Assembly: GCA_905221615.1 (NCBI GenBank)
Contig: CAJNDT010004668.1
Coordinates: 881,001 to 945,000 of the forward strand
Reading direction: 5' to 3'
Source of the DNA: Symbiodinium sp. CCMP2592
Lineage: Eukaryota > Sar > Dinophyceae > Suessiales > Symbiodiniaceae
Length of the DNA: 64,000 nucleotides
How positions within the stretch are numbered: position 1 is the first letter of the stretch; every line of letters begins with the position of its first letter. The notes beneath the pieces were generated by a model. That model was given only the letters and a program-made list of their open reading frames with translations. It searched no databases and had not been told where the DNA came from. This document shows positions 35,101 through 44,362 of the stretch, in pieces. Made by a program: the position numbers and the translations under genes.

Positions 35101-36551
35101 GACGAAGCCCAGCCTCAAGCTGAAAGCCTCTGCCGCGAAGAAAAGAAGAAGAAGCACTCTAAGAAGAAAGCAGCGGAGGCTCTCGCCGACAAGATGGTCG
35201 CAAAAGCCAAGAACGGCGAGGAGACCTCTGGCGAGGTGGATGCAAGCTCTTGGCCGCTGCCTCTGAACACCACGGTGCGAGTGGTCTCTGAAGAGGCTGG
35301 GGCGCTCTTCTTCGGCAGAGAAGGGGACGTGAAGGGCTTCTCTGACGGCAAGCTGCACCTCTTTTCTGCCTACGGGAGCTTCTCTGTCCCTGCCTCTCTC
35401 GTGCAGGCAAAGAACTCTGGCTGGGCCTCTCCAAGGCACTGGAAGGGCTTCAACTCTATGACCCGCGAGACTCTACGATCCATTCTGAGAGTTAGCGGTG
35501 CTCTTCAGATGCCTCTAGAAGAGAGGTCTTTCGACCACGTCCTCCTCAAGGTCCCGACCTCTTTCAGTGTTCTCTTGGAAGAACAGCACTTGCTCTGGGG
35601 CTGGGAGCTGCTCTCCTGGACGTGGCCTCTCGAGACGAAGGAGTTCGCTCTTCTCGAGCCCGCTCTGCTCTACCAGCTCGAGGTTGTGAGTGCAGGCTCT
35701 GACTGGCCGCACAAGGCTCTCGAGCAAGTCTTGGCTGGAAAGTGCCGCCTGCTCTGCCCCATCTGGTCTCTGGGCCCCAACCACTGGACGCTCTTGGAAG
35801 GGGAGAGGGCCTCTCCAGATGAGCCCTGGTCTCTCACTTACAGAGACTCTTTGCACCCACCCTCTGAGAATGCTTTGAAGCAGGCCAGGACTGTGGCTGC
35901 TCTGCTGGGGGTGCTCGACCCTGCTCTCCCGCCTGTGAACAACACTTTTCAAGCTTCGTCCGAGTGCGGGTGGTTCGTGCTCTCTTGGATGGAATCGATC
36001 GTTGCAAGCCTCTCCGAGGGACCTGCCTCTCGAATGTGGCCGGCTGAGCTCTGCAAGGTCTGGCAGAAGCAGCGGCTTCTGCCTCTTGAGAAAGCTCTGC
36101 AGAAGGAGACTCTGCTGGGGTGGGGAGGGTTCTCTGTGATAGTTAGGGTTTAAAGCTCTGCTGCCAGGAGAGCGACAAGCTCTCCGAGGAAAGCAAGGCC
36201 TCTCAGCAGAAGGCTCTGAAGCTCTCCAAAGCGCTGGAGGCCTCTCAGGCCAAGGCTGCCAAGGCTCTCGCAGCCTCTGCGAAGCTCAAGGCCTCTGCAA
36301 AGGCTGCAGCGAAAAAGACTCTCGAAGAGAACAACAGCCTCTTCCGGTGGAGCGATCTCTCCAAGGAAGCTGTCTCTGAGATCCGGCACCTCTACCTCTT
36401 CGGCCTGCAGAGGTGCTCTCGCTGCCGCTGGCAGGGGGGCTGCCTCTCTTGTGATCATGATTTTCTCTTCAAGTATCTCATGCGCAAAGAGGCTCTCAAG
36501 CGGAGCAAGGTGCCTCTCTTGACAGGACCAGGGAGCTCTTCAAAGCTGTAA
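32107..36551 (+). CDS. Large mobile-element gene: DDE-type transposase, Ulp1-type cysteine protease and Cys-rich tail
   Basis: Pieces: 32107-33582, 33621-34277, 34343-about 35150, about 35150-36135 and 36168-36551 (stop TAA). The order is an Ala/Glu-rich coiled coil; a basic region with a CENP-B/HTH-like part (LLPALKQWHATERQHGHSVS); a probable DDE core with Asp in GMSDQVPLW (33460), Asp in YIRDSFAA (34071) and Asp in LQVTDTDFARSFK (34179); a Lys-rich linker; a C48/Ulp1-type protease with His in NHWTLL (35782), Asp in YRDSL (35845), Gln (35950) and Cys in SSECGWFV (35965); then an Ala/Lys coiled coil and CSRC...CLSC, zinc-ribbon-like. Introns fit GC-AG (38 and 65 nt) and GT-AG (32 nt). The frame also changes at about 35135-35150 in an AAG run, by an indel or a tiny intron. 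The start is spliced or upstream: an AG acceptor precedes 32107 and there is no ATG. CTCT is dense throughout. Transposition plus deubiquitinase-like activity is inferred. Confidence 0.7.
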
Positions 36552-36679
36552 ACCCTTAAGTCTGGCTGGCTGGCTATCTCTCTGTCCTTTATCTTGCCTG
36601 TTTCTGTCTCTCCTCTTCCAGGGCGTCAGTTTGTAGTAGGAGTGCTTCTCTACTTAAACCTTAAAAATTTTAGGACGGG

Positions 36680-36805
36680 ACGGGTTTTAGGACTATTGAG
36701 GGGTCTTTATTATTGTGTGCGGGCCGAGTTTAGCTCTATTGAGGGGACCTTTTATTATTGTGTGCCGGGCCGAGTTTAGCTCTATTGAGGGGACCTTTAA
36801 TAATC
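36680..36805 (+). repeat. 48-bp tandem repeats sharing a motif with the 268-bp array
   Basis: Three units contain CTATTGAGGGG(A/T)C then TTTATTATT, two with GGGCCGAGTTTAGCT. The 17-mer CTATTGAGGGGACCTTT also occurs in every unit of the 31.1-32.0 kb array, in the same direction, so the transposase gene is bracketed by it. Confidence 0.85.
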
Positions 36806-37441
36806 ACGAGCTCACATTAGCTGCGGCCGGGAGTTGTCACCACTGCATCGACGAGACAAGGCTGAAGTCGTGCCTGTTAAAGCTATCGTGGCATTAGCAG
36901 CTCTGATATGTGGTCTAAATCTGGCCCAGGGGCGATGACTGCCGTGGAGTTCGAGTACTTGGCTGTGCCAGTCCCCCAACATAAGCTGCACCGCTGTGGC
37001 ACTGAAAAGCGAAAGTTCCGGGGTCTCGAGAGAGCTGCGGGTGGTTCAACTTGTGGATCTCTAGTCTCGCATGAGTGCAACAGCTTCGCCTCTAACGACT
37101 ACTTCCCAAAAGGGTACCGCTGCCTGGCTGGCACTTTGGTTGGCTACATAGGGCTGCAATCCCAAGGCGTGAGCTCGGTTTCGAATTGGAGGTGGCGCAG
37201 AAGGCGAGGGATACAATTATTGAGTATTCCGTCAGAGCCAGGTTGGGTTCCTTCGACTCTGTGTGCATGCACGTCCATACAATGTCTGAGACAAGCGCCG
37301 TCTCAATGCCATTGCAGTGCCCATGTTTGCTTGGCAGCGCACTCCAAAACATCTTGAGCCCGCAACTCATGTTTAAACGTTCAGACTGAGCCCAAACACA
37401 TTCGCATGGTTGGGTGAGTCGGCAAGCATAACTACATCGGG
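36806..37441. other. Spacer upstream of the AP2 gene
   Basis: CTCT density falls to background. A + strand reading frame at 36908-37357 is open for 149 codons but is rich in Ser, Arg and Cys and shows no motif. It could be leader or UTR of the next gene. Confidence 0.35.
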
Positions 37442-39094
37442 TTGAAAAGACTCCTGTCAGTATTTTTCAGTATAGTGCTAGTCAGTTTCAGCTCAGGGTT
37501 GGTTAAAGCCTTAAACACGGTCAGCAAGCAGTGCCGTCGTAATGCAGGGCAGCGTAATTGTCAAGCTCAGCGCCTGCATAGTGGCCACCCGCGGTTGGTG
37601 GGTTGCCGTCCCGAACTTGAAAACTTATTATCGTCGCGATTGCCGAGGGGCAAACAGCATGTTTACAAGTATTACTTAAATGGTGTTCCTACCATGTCTT
37701 GCATCGGGGGTTGTCACACGATTTTCAGCCACTGGGGTGGAGGGTGGACCAAAACCTTTGCGCGAGCCTGGCGCCAGCATGCCTCGAGCTCGTTCACCGG
37801 GGTCAGCTGGAATTCCAAAAACAAGAAGTTCCAAGCGACGGTTTCCTTCCAAGGGATATCATATTATGCTGGCTGCTTCAACTTTGAGGTCGCTTACGAT
37901 AATTTGCTGAGGCAGTTGTGCCCAAAAGGTGCTCGACTCAAGAAGTCGCTGAACTTTCCGTCGTTGTCAGAAGCCAATTTCGAGGAGTCTTTGCAGGATG
38001 CGCGGGCCCGTGCTCTCGCAGGTGCTGCTACATCTGCAAAAGAGGAGGAGTCTTTCATTCGTCTTCATGATCGCTTCTCGGCAACACCTCTAGCTCTGAC
38101 ACACGAAATAATCCGTGTCTCTGGCTCCTCCAGGGTCGATGCTCTGTTGCAGCGCAAGGGTTGTGATGAAGGCCTTCCTCTCCAGCTCAAGGCTGCCAGC
38201 ATGTCGGGCAATTTGAGGAGGTCTTACTACTTCTCACGAGCCAGCGGCTATTGCGGAATGCTTCTTCTCTTGATTTCCCTAGACCGTGATATCATGTGGG
38301 CGATTCCAGGGTCCGTGGTCGCCAAGCCAACCATCACGATTCGGCTTGATTCGGAAGCGGACGAGGCATATCGCGTGATCGACCTGGGTTCAACACTGGA
38401 GCAACATTTTTTGGACCAAGAAGCGATTGCACATATTTCACTCAAGCATGCTCGGCTTTGGTGCAGTCAAAGTCACCGGGTGGAAGAATATGCGCATCTA
38501 CAGATGGCAGATCTATTCGCCCGTGTTGGCTTTCAACTCGAGAAGGCCCACACCTTGACCGCAGTCGATTCTGTACTTGTTGCGGAGGGCTGCCGGTGGC
38601 TCGTTCAAGAGAAGGCATCGTCTCGGCAAAAGCCTCGCGGCGACTTCTGTGTGTCGCTTCGAAAGGGGAAGTCGTATCAAGCATATTCCGACTCCGATTT
38701 CGATCTTTTGCTTGCCGCGGTCTTGGAAGACAACAAATTGCTTGGCGTGTTCCTCATTCCAGTTCAAGTTCTGCACAAGCATGGGCTGGTTGGTGGCAAG
38801 CCCAGAAAACTATTGCTGTGGCCGCCATGGAAGTTGCCCGTGCTGGAAGCACGCAGGGTCAAGACAGCATGGCAGCTGGAGTGTTTCGTTGACCTGCGGG
38901 GCTGGAGTCAATCGGAAGCGGTCCTCGAGAAAGCAAGTAATCGACTAGTCCAGCTGCTGCGATTTGTCCAAACATCACCAGCTTCTGAATCGACAAAACT
39001 GTCCTCACTTGTGGCTTGGCAGCTTCTCCCTGGAGACACGTATACATGCACAAAGACGCATCATGCTCTGTCTCGGTCACGTCCAGAAGTTTGA
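37442..39094 (+). CDS. Intronless AP2-domain protein with two possible PD-(D/E)XK nuclease-like domains
   Basis: Open frame of about 550 codons, unusual among the shredded genes here. There is no in-frame ATG upstream of 37694 (MSCIGG), while the frame is open from 37418. An upstream exon is possible, or translation starts at 37694. Residues below are numbered from the TTG at 37442. Residues about 118-160 read TGVSWNSKNKKFQATVSF then YYAGCFNFEVAYD, a good match to an AP2/ERF DNA-binding domain. Two later segments look like duplicates of each other: DALLQRKGC...LQLKAAS (Asp233, Gln248-Leu-Lys250) and DSVLVAEGC...VQEKASS (Asp376, Gln389-Glu-Lys391). Both fit the D...QxK pattern of PD-(D/E)XK folds. 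A sequence-specific nuclease, homing-type or transposon-derived, is an inference. It lies just outside the CTCT island and does not share the bias. Confidence 0.6.
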   Translation: MKRLLSVFFSIVLVSFSSGLVKALNTVSKQCRRNAGQRNCQAQRLHSGHPRLVGCRPELENLLSSRLPRGKQHVYKYYLNGVPTMSCIGGCHTIFSHWGGGWTKTFARAWRQHASSSFTGVSWNSKNKKFQATVSFQGISYYAGCFNFEVAYDNLLRQLCPKGARLKKSLNFPSLSEANFEESLQDARARALAGAATSAKEEESFIRLHDRFSATPLALTHEIIRVSGSSRVDALLQRKGCDEGLPLQLKAASMSGNLRRSYYFSRASGYCGMLLLLISLDRDIMWAIPGSVVAKPTITIRLDSEADEAYRVIDLGSTLEQHFLDQEAIAHISLKHARLWCSQSHRVEEYAHLQMADLFARVGFQLEKAHTLTAVDSVLVAEGCRWLVQEKASSRQKPRGDFCVSLRKGKSYQAYSDSDFDLLLAAVLEDNKLLGVFLIPVQVLHKHGLVGGKPRKLLLWPPWKLPVLEARRVKTAWQLECFVDLRGWSQSEAVLEKASNRLVQLLRFVQTSPASESTKLSSLVAWQLLPGDTYTCTKTHHALSRSRPEV

Positions 39095-39628
39095 GCCCTG
39101 AAGGTGTAAGCTGCTCCAGAGCATGAGCTAGCTAAATTGCATGTGTCCGTCCTGCCGGCAGGTCTACACCGCTTGTATAGATGCCGGCTATGTCCCGACC
39201 CCGGAATTGAGTTGGCTGAGACAGAACTCGAACGATTTTCAAATCTGCGTGTGGGGGGAGATGCCGACTCTGTCTCGAGTATAAGTAATGGTACCGGCAT
39301 GCTGGTCAAAGGCTGCTGTTAGACGACCCAGCTCGCGTCTTGTGCTCCTGTGGCACTTGTGCCACAGCCCTCGATCTGCTCCTGTTTAGTTTGGGTTCAA
39401 GCCGACAGCCGGCCGAAAAGCAACACGTGTGTAGATCCTCGCCGGCTTCAAAAACAAGGCCCTGCGGCTTGTCTCGTGTAGTCGAGACATGAGGCCTCCG
39501 CATTCGGGAGCAAGGAGGATGCTTCTCAATGTTTCCGACAATTCAGTTAATGCGAACTGGATCAAGACCATGCGCCGCAGCAGGCATAAAGCTTGAGCAA
39601 ACACTGATGTCAGCATTGCCAGGTCATC

Positions 39629-40983
39629 ATGTCGTCTGCTGGTGGACAGAGGCCTCCTGCCAACCGAATGACGCTGCAGCCCCTCGGCGAGCAAAGGCAG
39701 AGCAGTGCATTTCGAGGTGCCGTTTTGCATTCTATATTGCTCATTGTGCAGCTTTGTGCAAGCTGCTTTGCCCGCTTCATGGAGCCTCCCAGAAGGGGTT
39801 TGCAAATCTGATTGTGTCCTTGGTTCTAGAGTCTGGAGGAATGCAGACTCGGATTCTTTGCCTGCCTAGGACCTTCAAGGCGCGCTTGGGCGGAGCCTCG
39901 AAAGGCGGAATCGTGATCTTTGCGAGCGTGCGAAGTTTCATGCAAGTTCAATATAGGCATCGGATTGAGGCATGGCAAGCTCCCAATTTGTCAGATATAG
40001 GCAAATATAGCAAAATCCAGGAGAACTCAGACGGGCACAAGCGAAGAGTATGCTTTCGCAAAAACGAGCTTCGACCAGCCTTAATAATGCAGGCTTCAAG
40101 CTGCTGAAGAAGAAGCGCGATGCCCTCAAGGCTAAGTTTCAGGCACTTCGGACCTGCACCGGTAGTCCCATGCCGACGCCAAGGGCAGTCGTGAGTGGAC
40201 AATTTCGGAGTTTGTTTACAGTGGTTTGTCAAGTTTAGGTCGAAGGTCGCTCTTCACTGAATCGCGCAATCTAGCTTTGTGGACGCAGTATAAGCTAACC
40301 TCACACGGTCGCAACTGGGCTGGCCAGATTGGGCTTCCAGCTTTTGCTCTCATGTATGGGCGGAGAGCACTCAATTCTTTATCCTGTATGGCTTGTTTTC
40401 GCTGTGTCAGAACCTAAGGCACTGCTCAAAGATGCTGGGCTGCAATTTGGCGACTACATCCCAAGCAATGGTCACGTGAAGTAGGTTTTGCAGAGTATCA
40501 ACGTCCAGGACCACAGAGGTCCAATCTCATCGAGGTTGCAGTTTCATCACTGCCCTGCCATCGTTGCCCTCAACTCTCTCGACCACGCATTTCCAATTCT
40601 ATCCCTTGACTTGCATGTGCCTCTGAGGAGATCGTAGACACGAAGCTGGCGGTCGGCCAAAGCCTCAAGGACCTGCCTGGGAGTTGAGCGAAGGATGCCA
40701 TGAACTCCCTGGCTCAGGCTGCAAGGTCTGAAATGGAAGTATACCGACACGTGTAATTACGCTTTGATAATCAACAGACTGGCCATTTTTGCCTTAACCC
40801 ATCTTGCTGTGTACAGTCCAGACAAACCGTATGAAGTTGTTTGACCGAGGCGTACCCCAACATAATCCCAAGCCACGTGCTAGATCTGCACCCCGCAGGA
40901 TGGTGCCTTTGCTCTCGCCAAGGTGCGCGGCAACAGGTTGTAAAATAGGGGGCTAAGTCACCGCTTCTGGGCTTCTAAAAAAT

Positions 40984-41021
<38 letters not shown>

Positions 41022-43340
41022 AACTTATTCACCTATGCTGTTGATTTGTCTATGTTTCTCTATTTGTAGACCACAAAACTAGGCGGCTTCAGGTCCATCA
41101 GCTTTCGGACTGAAGATTTCTTAGCAGTACGTCGGAAGCCTTTGGCTGAAGTGAAGGGCTCGTGGGCAAGGGAGTTTTGCGGCATCGGTTTCGTCAGCGT
41201 CTTTCCGCAACCAAGCCGGCATTACTGTATTAGTGGGTCTCCAGGGTTATGGTTTGCACGATTGTTTGGGAGGGTCTTCCGAAACCCTAAACCCTACAAT
41301 CCTAAACCCTATATAACCCTGAACCCCAAACCCTGCAGGGATGTACCCCGCTTAGAGGCCCAGGGGATTTAGCAAGTATAGTAATAGGTTATAAGTAGAG
41401 TTATAAGTCGCCTAAATGGAGTTACCCCAATTATAACCCTACGTATAACCGACTTACTACGTCCCCAGATGAGGAACCCTATAGATCCTTTCAGGAGCCC
41501 TTGAAGGAACCCTATAGATCCCTCTAAGGAGCCCTTTAAGGAACCCTATAGATCCCTTTAAGGAGCCCTTTGAGGAGCCCTTACTAAGTCCCCTGGGCCT
41601 CCACGCTTTGCTCTAAAGGCGCACTACGCCAGCTCTGGAGATGACATCGCCTCCACAGTCATCGAGAGGGCCGGGAGCATTTCATGCTACAGGGGCCTTA
41701 ACAAATGGGGATTCCGAAAAAGAGAGGTACCTTATCATGGAGTCGTTATAATAAGGATCCTACTATTTAGGGCAGAGAGGGCCGGGAGATTCTCATGGCC
41801 TGTTCCGCACCAAACCTCGAAGCTTATAGGATCAGGGTCTCTATAGCAAGATATAGGCAAATAAACAGATCGAAATCAAATTAGTAAAATGAATATACAT
41901 ATATATATATATAATGTACAGGTAGTATGTGTGTATATATACTTGTTTATTTGTTTAATTAATGCCTATAGAGTGTCTAGGATTTTTGTTGAACTTAGGT
42001 TTGAGTACAGCTGATGCCTGAGATTGTGTCAAGCCAGCCTTGTTTTCGCGAATGCTAGCCCGTCCATATAGGCAAAGAAGCCAACCTTGACGACGAAGCT
42101 GTACCCAGACAACGTCGCCGGCGCAGGAGCCTTAATGTTTGACGTGAAAACTGCGTGGAGGTCCAGCTGCATGGAGAAAGTCAGAGTTCGTGTGACCATG
42201 CACTAGGTCTCGATCCCGGTGTTCAAGATGAACTACGACTCCTCGCAGGACAGCTCAGCAACATGGCTTTTAGTCAAGAGTGGATGTGTTACTAACCCTA
42301 AGGCTCAAAATGGCCCAAAAGCCTTGTATAATGTGGTCTTTAGGTCCAAAAGCCATAAAAAGTGAGTCTTTAGAGCCTTAGGGTAACGAATCAACCGTCT
42401 GGTGTGATTTTGTCATTTACGCGGTTTCAGCAAGGCCCAGACCATGGGGGTTGGATCTGGCGGCGCAGTCCTGAATGCCACGCGCGAAACCTATGTGAAA
42501 GCCATGCCACTTGGCCGTTGCTGACAGGGTAGTTTAATCTTTGCTGTTGTCCTGCTCCCTTCGTCTAAATGTTGTCAGCACCTATCTCCAAGATCCATGG
42601 GTAGCGCATTTTCTTGCCCAGACAACCCGAGAGCTCTGAACCAGAAATGCCCGTCTCTTGCGAGGGAGTGCATCGTGAAGCTCGCGTCATTGCAGACGGC
42701 CTTCCACACCCTGGATGAGGAAATCAAGATGACCAGCCGACGAGCGGCTTGGACAGTGAAGCGAAGATGCGCACTTTGTGTGCATGTATGTACCTTACAA
42801 AACAAGTTAACCACATACACAGATGGTTCACAGCATCCAGTGAGAAAGGCGTGGCACTTAACCAAAGCATACTGTACCAGGCCAAGTGAGCGAATTTCCA
42901 AGGTAAATGCCTTGGAGTACGTTCTGATTCCCAGGATCGAGGCCTGCGCCAACTTGACAAAGGGTGTTTGTTCGTTTGTTTGCGTCTCTGCTAGTTTGAC
43001 ACAGGAACTGATTCATTACATTACGCAAGAGATGGACGAAGAGGCCTGGAGATCGTGGTTTGTAATTGAGGGGCAGGAGAAGCAGTGAGACATGTGGCTT
43101 CAGGCTCGTGAAGAGTTCTTCAGAGTGAAGAAGGTCGTCGAGAAGAAGAAGGTCAAGATGGTGCAACTCTTACACACGAGCATGGGTTGAACTGTTGTGG
43201 CGAAGTTGCCAAGCATGAGTGGCCCAAGCAAGCGTTCCTCACGACAGCTTCGTTGTTGCCGCTGCCGAGGCCAGAGAGAAGGAGTCGGCGCTGAAGCAGG
43301 GCAAGGAACAAGTCGCAACTTGCAAGAAGTGCATGCAAGG
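39629..43340 (+). CDS. ATP6V1D: V-type H+-ATPase subunit D, about 14 very short exons
   Basis: Central-stalk subunit D of the V1 sector, coupling ATP hydrolysis to proton pumping at endomembranes. Exons: 39629-39678 (MSSAGGQRPPANRMTLQ), 39870-39904 (TFKARLGGASK), 40093-about 40150 (FKLLKKKRDALKAKFQALR), 40628-40669 (EIVDTKLAVGQSLK), 40899-40922 (DGAFALAK), 41619-41669 (YASSGDDIASTVIER), 42072-42122 (AKKPTLTTKLYPDNVAG), 42207-42257 (VSIPVFKMNYDSSQDSS), 42441-about 42505 (TMGVGSGGAVLNATRETYVK), about 42668-42743 (CIVKLASLQTAFHTLDEEIK), 42903-42962 (VNALEYVLIPRIEACANLTK), 43005-43043 (ELIHYITQEMDEE), 43104-43160 (AREEFFRVKKVVEKKKVKM) and 43270-about 43337 (AREKESALKQGKEQV). The total of about 240 residues matches the family (about 245). 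The pairs LASLQTxF-xTLDExIKxTxRR and VNAxExVxIPRIE are diagnostic. Most introns are GC-AG; one is GA-AG (40670) and two GT-AG. The terminal exon is incomplete. Confidence 0.92.
40983..41021. repeat. (AT)n(GT)n microsatellite
   Basis: About 26 b of TA repeats followed by TG repeats, in V-ATPase D intron 40923-41618. Confidence 0.95.
41351..41602. repeat. Inverted-repeat element, family E copy 3, with internal tandem repeats
   Basis: CTTAGAGGCCCAGGGGATTT pairs with TTACTAAGTCCCCTGGGCCT. Inside, GAACCCTATAGATCC...AAGGAGCCC is repeated about three times, so the element has grown to about 250 bp. In V-ATPase D intron 40923-41618, ending 16 nt before exon 41619. Confidence 0.85.
41664..41788. repeat. 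Duplicated exon-donor segment around a partial family D element
   Basis: GAGAGGGCCGGGAG occurs at 41664-41677, covering the end of V-ATPase D exon 41619-41669 and its GC donor, and again at 41775-41788. Between them lies a partial family D element (about 41706-41774, with TAAGGATCCTACTATTTAGG). Confidence 0.75.
42297..42383. repeat. Inverted-repeat element, family H (intronic)
   Basis: CCCTAAGGCTC pairs with GAGCCTTAGGG, with internal pairs GGCCCAAAAGCC and GGTCCAAAAGCC. TAA flanks both ends, a 3-bp target duplication. In V-ATPase D intron 42258-42440. Confidence 0.82.
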
Positions 43341-43427
43341 TTCCACATCTCGGAGTTCAAGCACGGATCACAACTCCATGAAGCAAATATTGTCAAGTCA
43401 GGCTACTGTAGGCTTAGGAAGGCTCTA

Positions 43428-43459
<32 letters not shown>
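43428..43459. repeat. (AT)n microsatellite
   Basis: About 16 TA units downstream of the last recognised V-ATPase D exon. Confidence 0.95.
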
Positions 43460-43463
<4 letters not shown>

Positions 43464-44280
43464 GGCTCAGGCAGCAATCGATGCAGCTTGGCTTGCAATC
43501 AGTCTCCTTCCTGCAGCGGCTGGTTAACTTTGCATAGCACACAGTCATCACTCATTTGGGGCATGTCTGGGTATCCCAGAGTGTTGATCCGCGTCTTTTT
43601 GGCAAGACTTCCATGAGCTTGATCATTTTAACTCCACCCGAAATCACGCTTGCGAATCCTTCAGGCTTGCTGCTACGGTTCAACGTAGGGTCTACTTTCC
43701 GCGAGCGGTTTCTGTTTCCATTGTCTCATCGAACCTTCGTTATGCTCTTAGTCTGCACCGAAAACCCGCCAAAACACCCCATACCGTGAACTCGAAACGG
43801 GCCAGGCACCTAGCATCCTGCAGACCAAGAAGGATGACGACCTCGTGTTCTGATCGAGGGCTTAATTCCCTGCGAGGAACACCCCAAAGCTCTTGGTTTC
43901 CTGTTTTGTTGCTTGCTGAACTCCTCGCTGCCCTCAGAGATTTCGGTTTTGTAAACTAGTAATTATGCGCTAGGTGGCTTTGTGTGGTGCTGTGCAAAGC
44001 CATGTGTGTACACATGTGCATTTACATATATGTTTGTGTGTATATATATATATATATATGTATATACACCTACACACACACATATATATATATATATATA
44101 CAGTGACGTTTTTTAAATATATGGGGGCCCGGCCAGCCGAACTGGCCGCAGAGCTAGTATAAAATATTTGTTTAAATCCGTATATTTAAATCCCAGTATG
44201 ACGTGATCTAGCCTTCAGCCTTAAAAAGCTGAAGGCTGGGCCCCTACACGGCAGCTGCTCCAAGACTGTAGAAGATTGTT

Positions 44281-44362
44281 TTTTTTGGTTTTTTTGGGAC
44301 AGTACAGCACTTTTGCAAAAAAGGATTGATTTTTTGGGGACAGTACAGCACTTTTACAATAA
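44281..44362. repeat. Short direct repeat with GGGACAGTACAGCACTTTT
   Basis: Two copies of T-rich sequence plus GACAGTACAGCACTTTT about 46 bp apart. A partly complementary CCACTGTACTGTCTC follows at 44375, giving a possible hairpin. Confidence 0.65.

Larger units (their letters stand above)
26791..36610 (+). other. CTCT-rich island (motif-dialect region), about 9.8 kb
   Basis: CTCT on the + strand rises abruptly near 26.79 kb and falls after about 36.6 kb. In a hand count of 33001-33600 I find 23 separate CTCT sites, against about 2 expected at random and about 2 GAGA on the same strand. A comparable 600 b of the ankyrin gene (49321-49920) has 5. It occurs in all codon phases (Ala-Leu as GCT-CTN, N-Ser as NNC-TCT, Leu as CTC-TNN) and in non-coding parts. 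The region also has many TAATTAATTAA runs. The island holds three gene models and a 268-bp array that itself has few CTCT. It may be one large mobile element. Confidence 0.8.

Noticed and set aside
37442-37510. Signal peptide at the N-terminus of the AP2 ORF
   Set aside because: It depends on a TTG start; there is no in-frame ATG before 37694, so the hydrophobic segment may be untranslated or intronic.
41125-41190. V-ATPase D exon candidate reading PLAEVKGSW
   Set aside because: The family segment AFxLAxA is better supplied by 40899-40922 joined to 41619, in phase.
42300-42330. Dinoflagellate spliced-leader relic (GCCATTTTG match on the minus strand)
   Set aside because: Only about nine bases match and they lie within element H; the GGCTCAAG end is missing.
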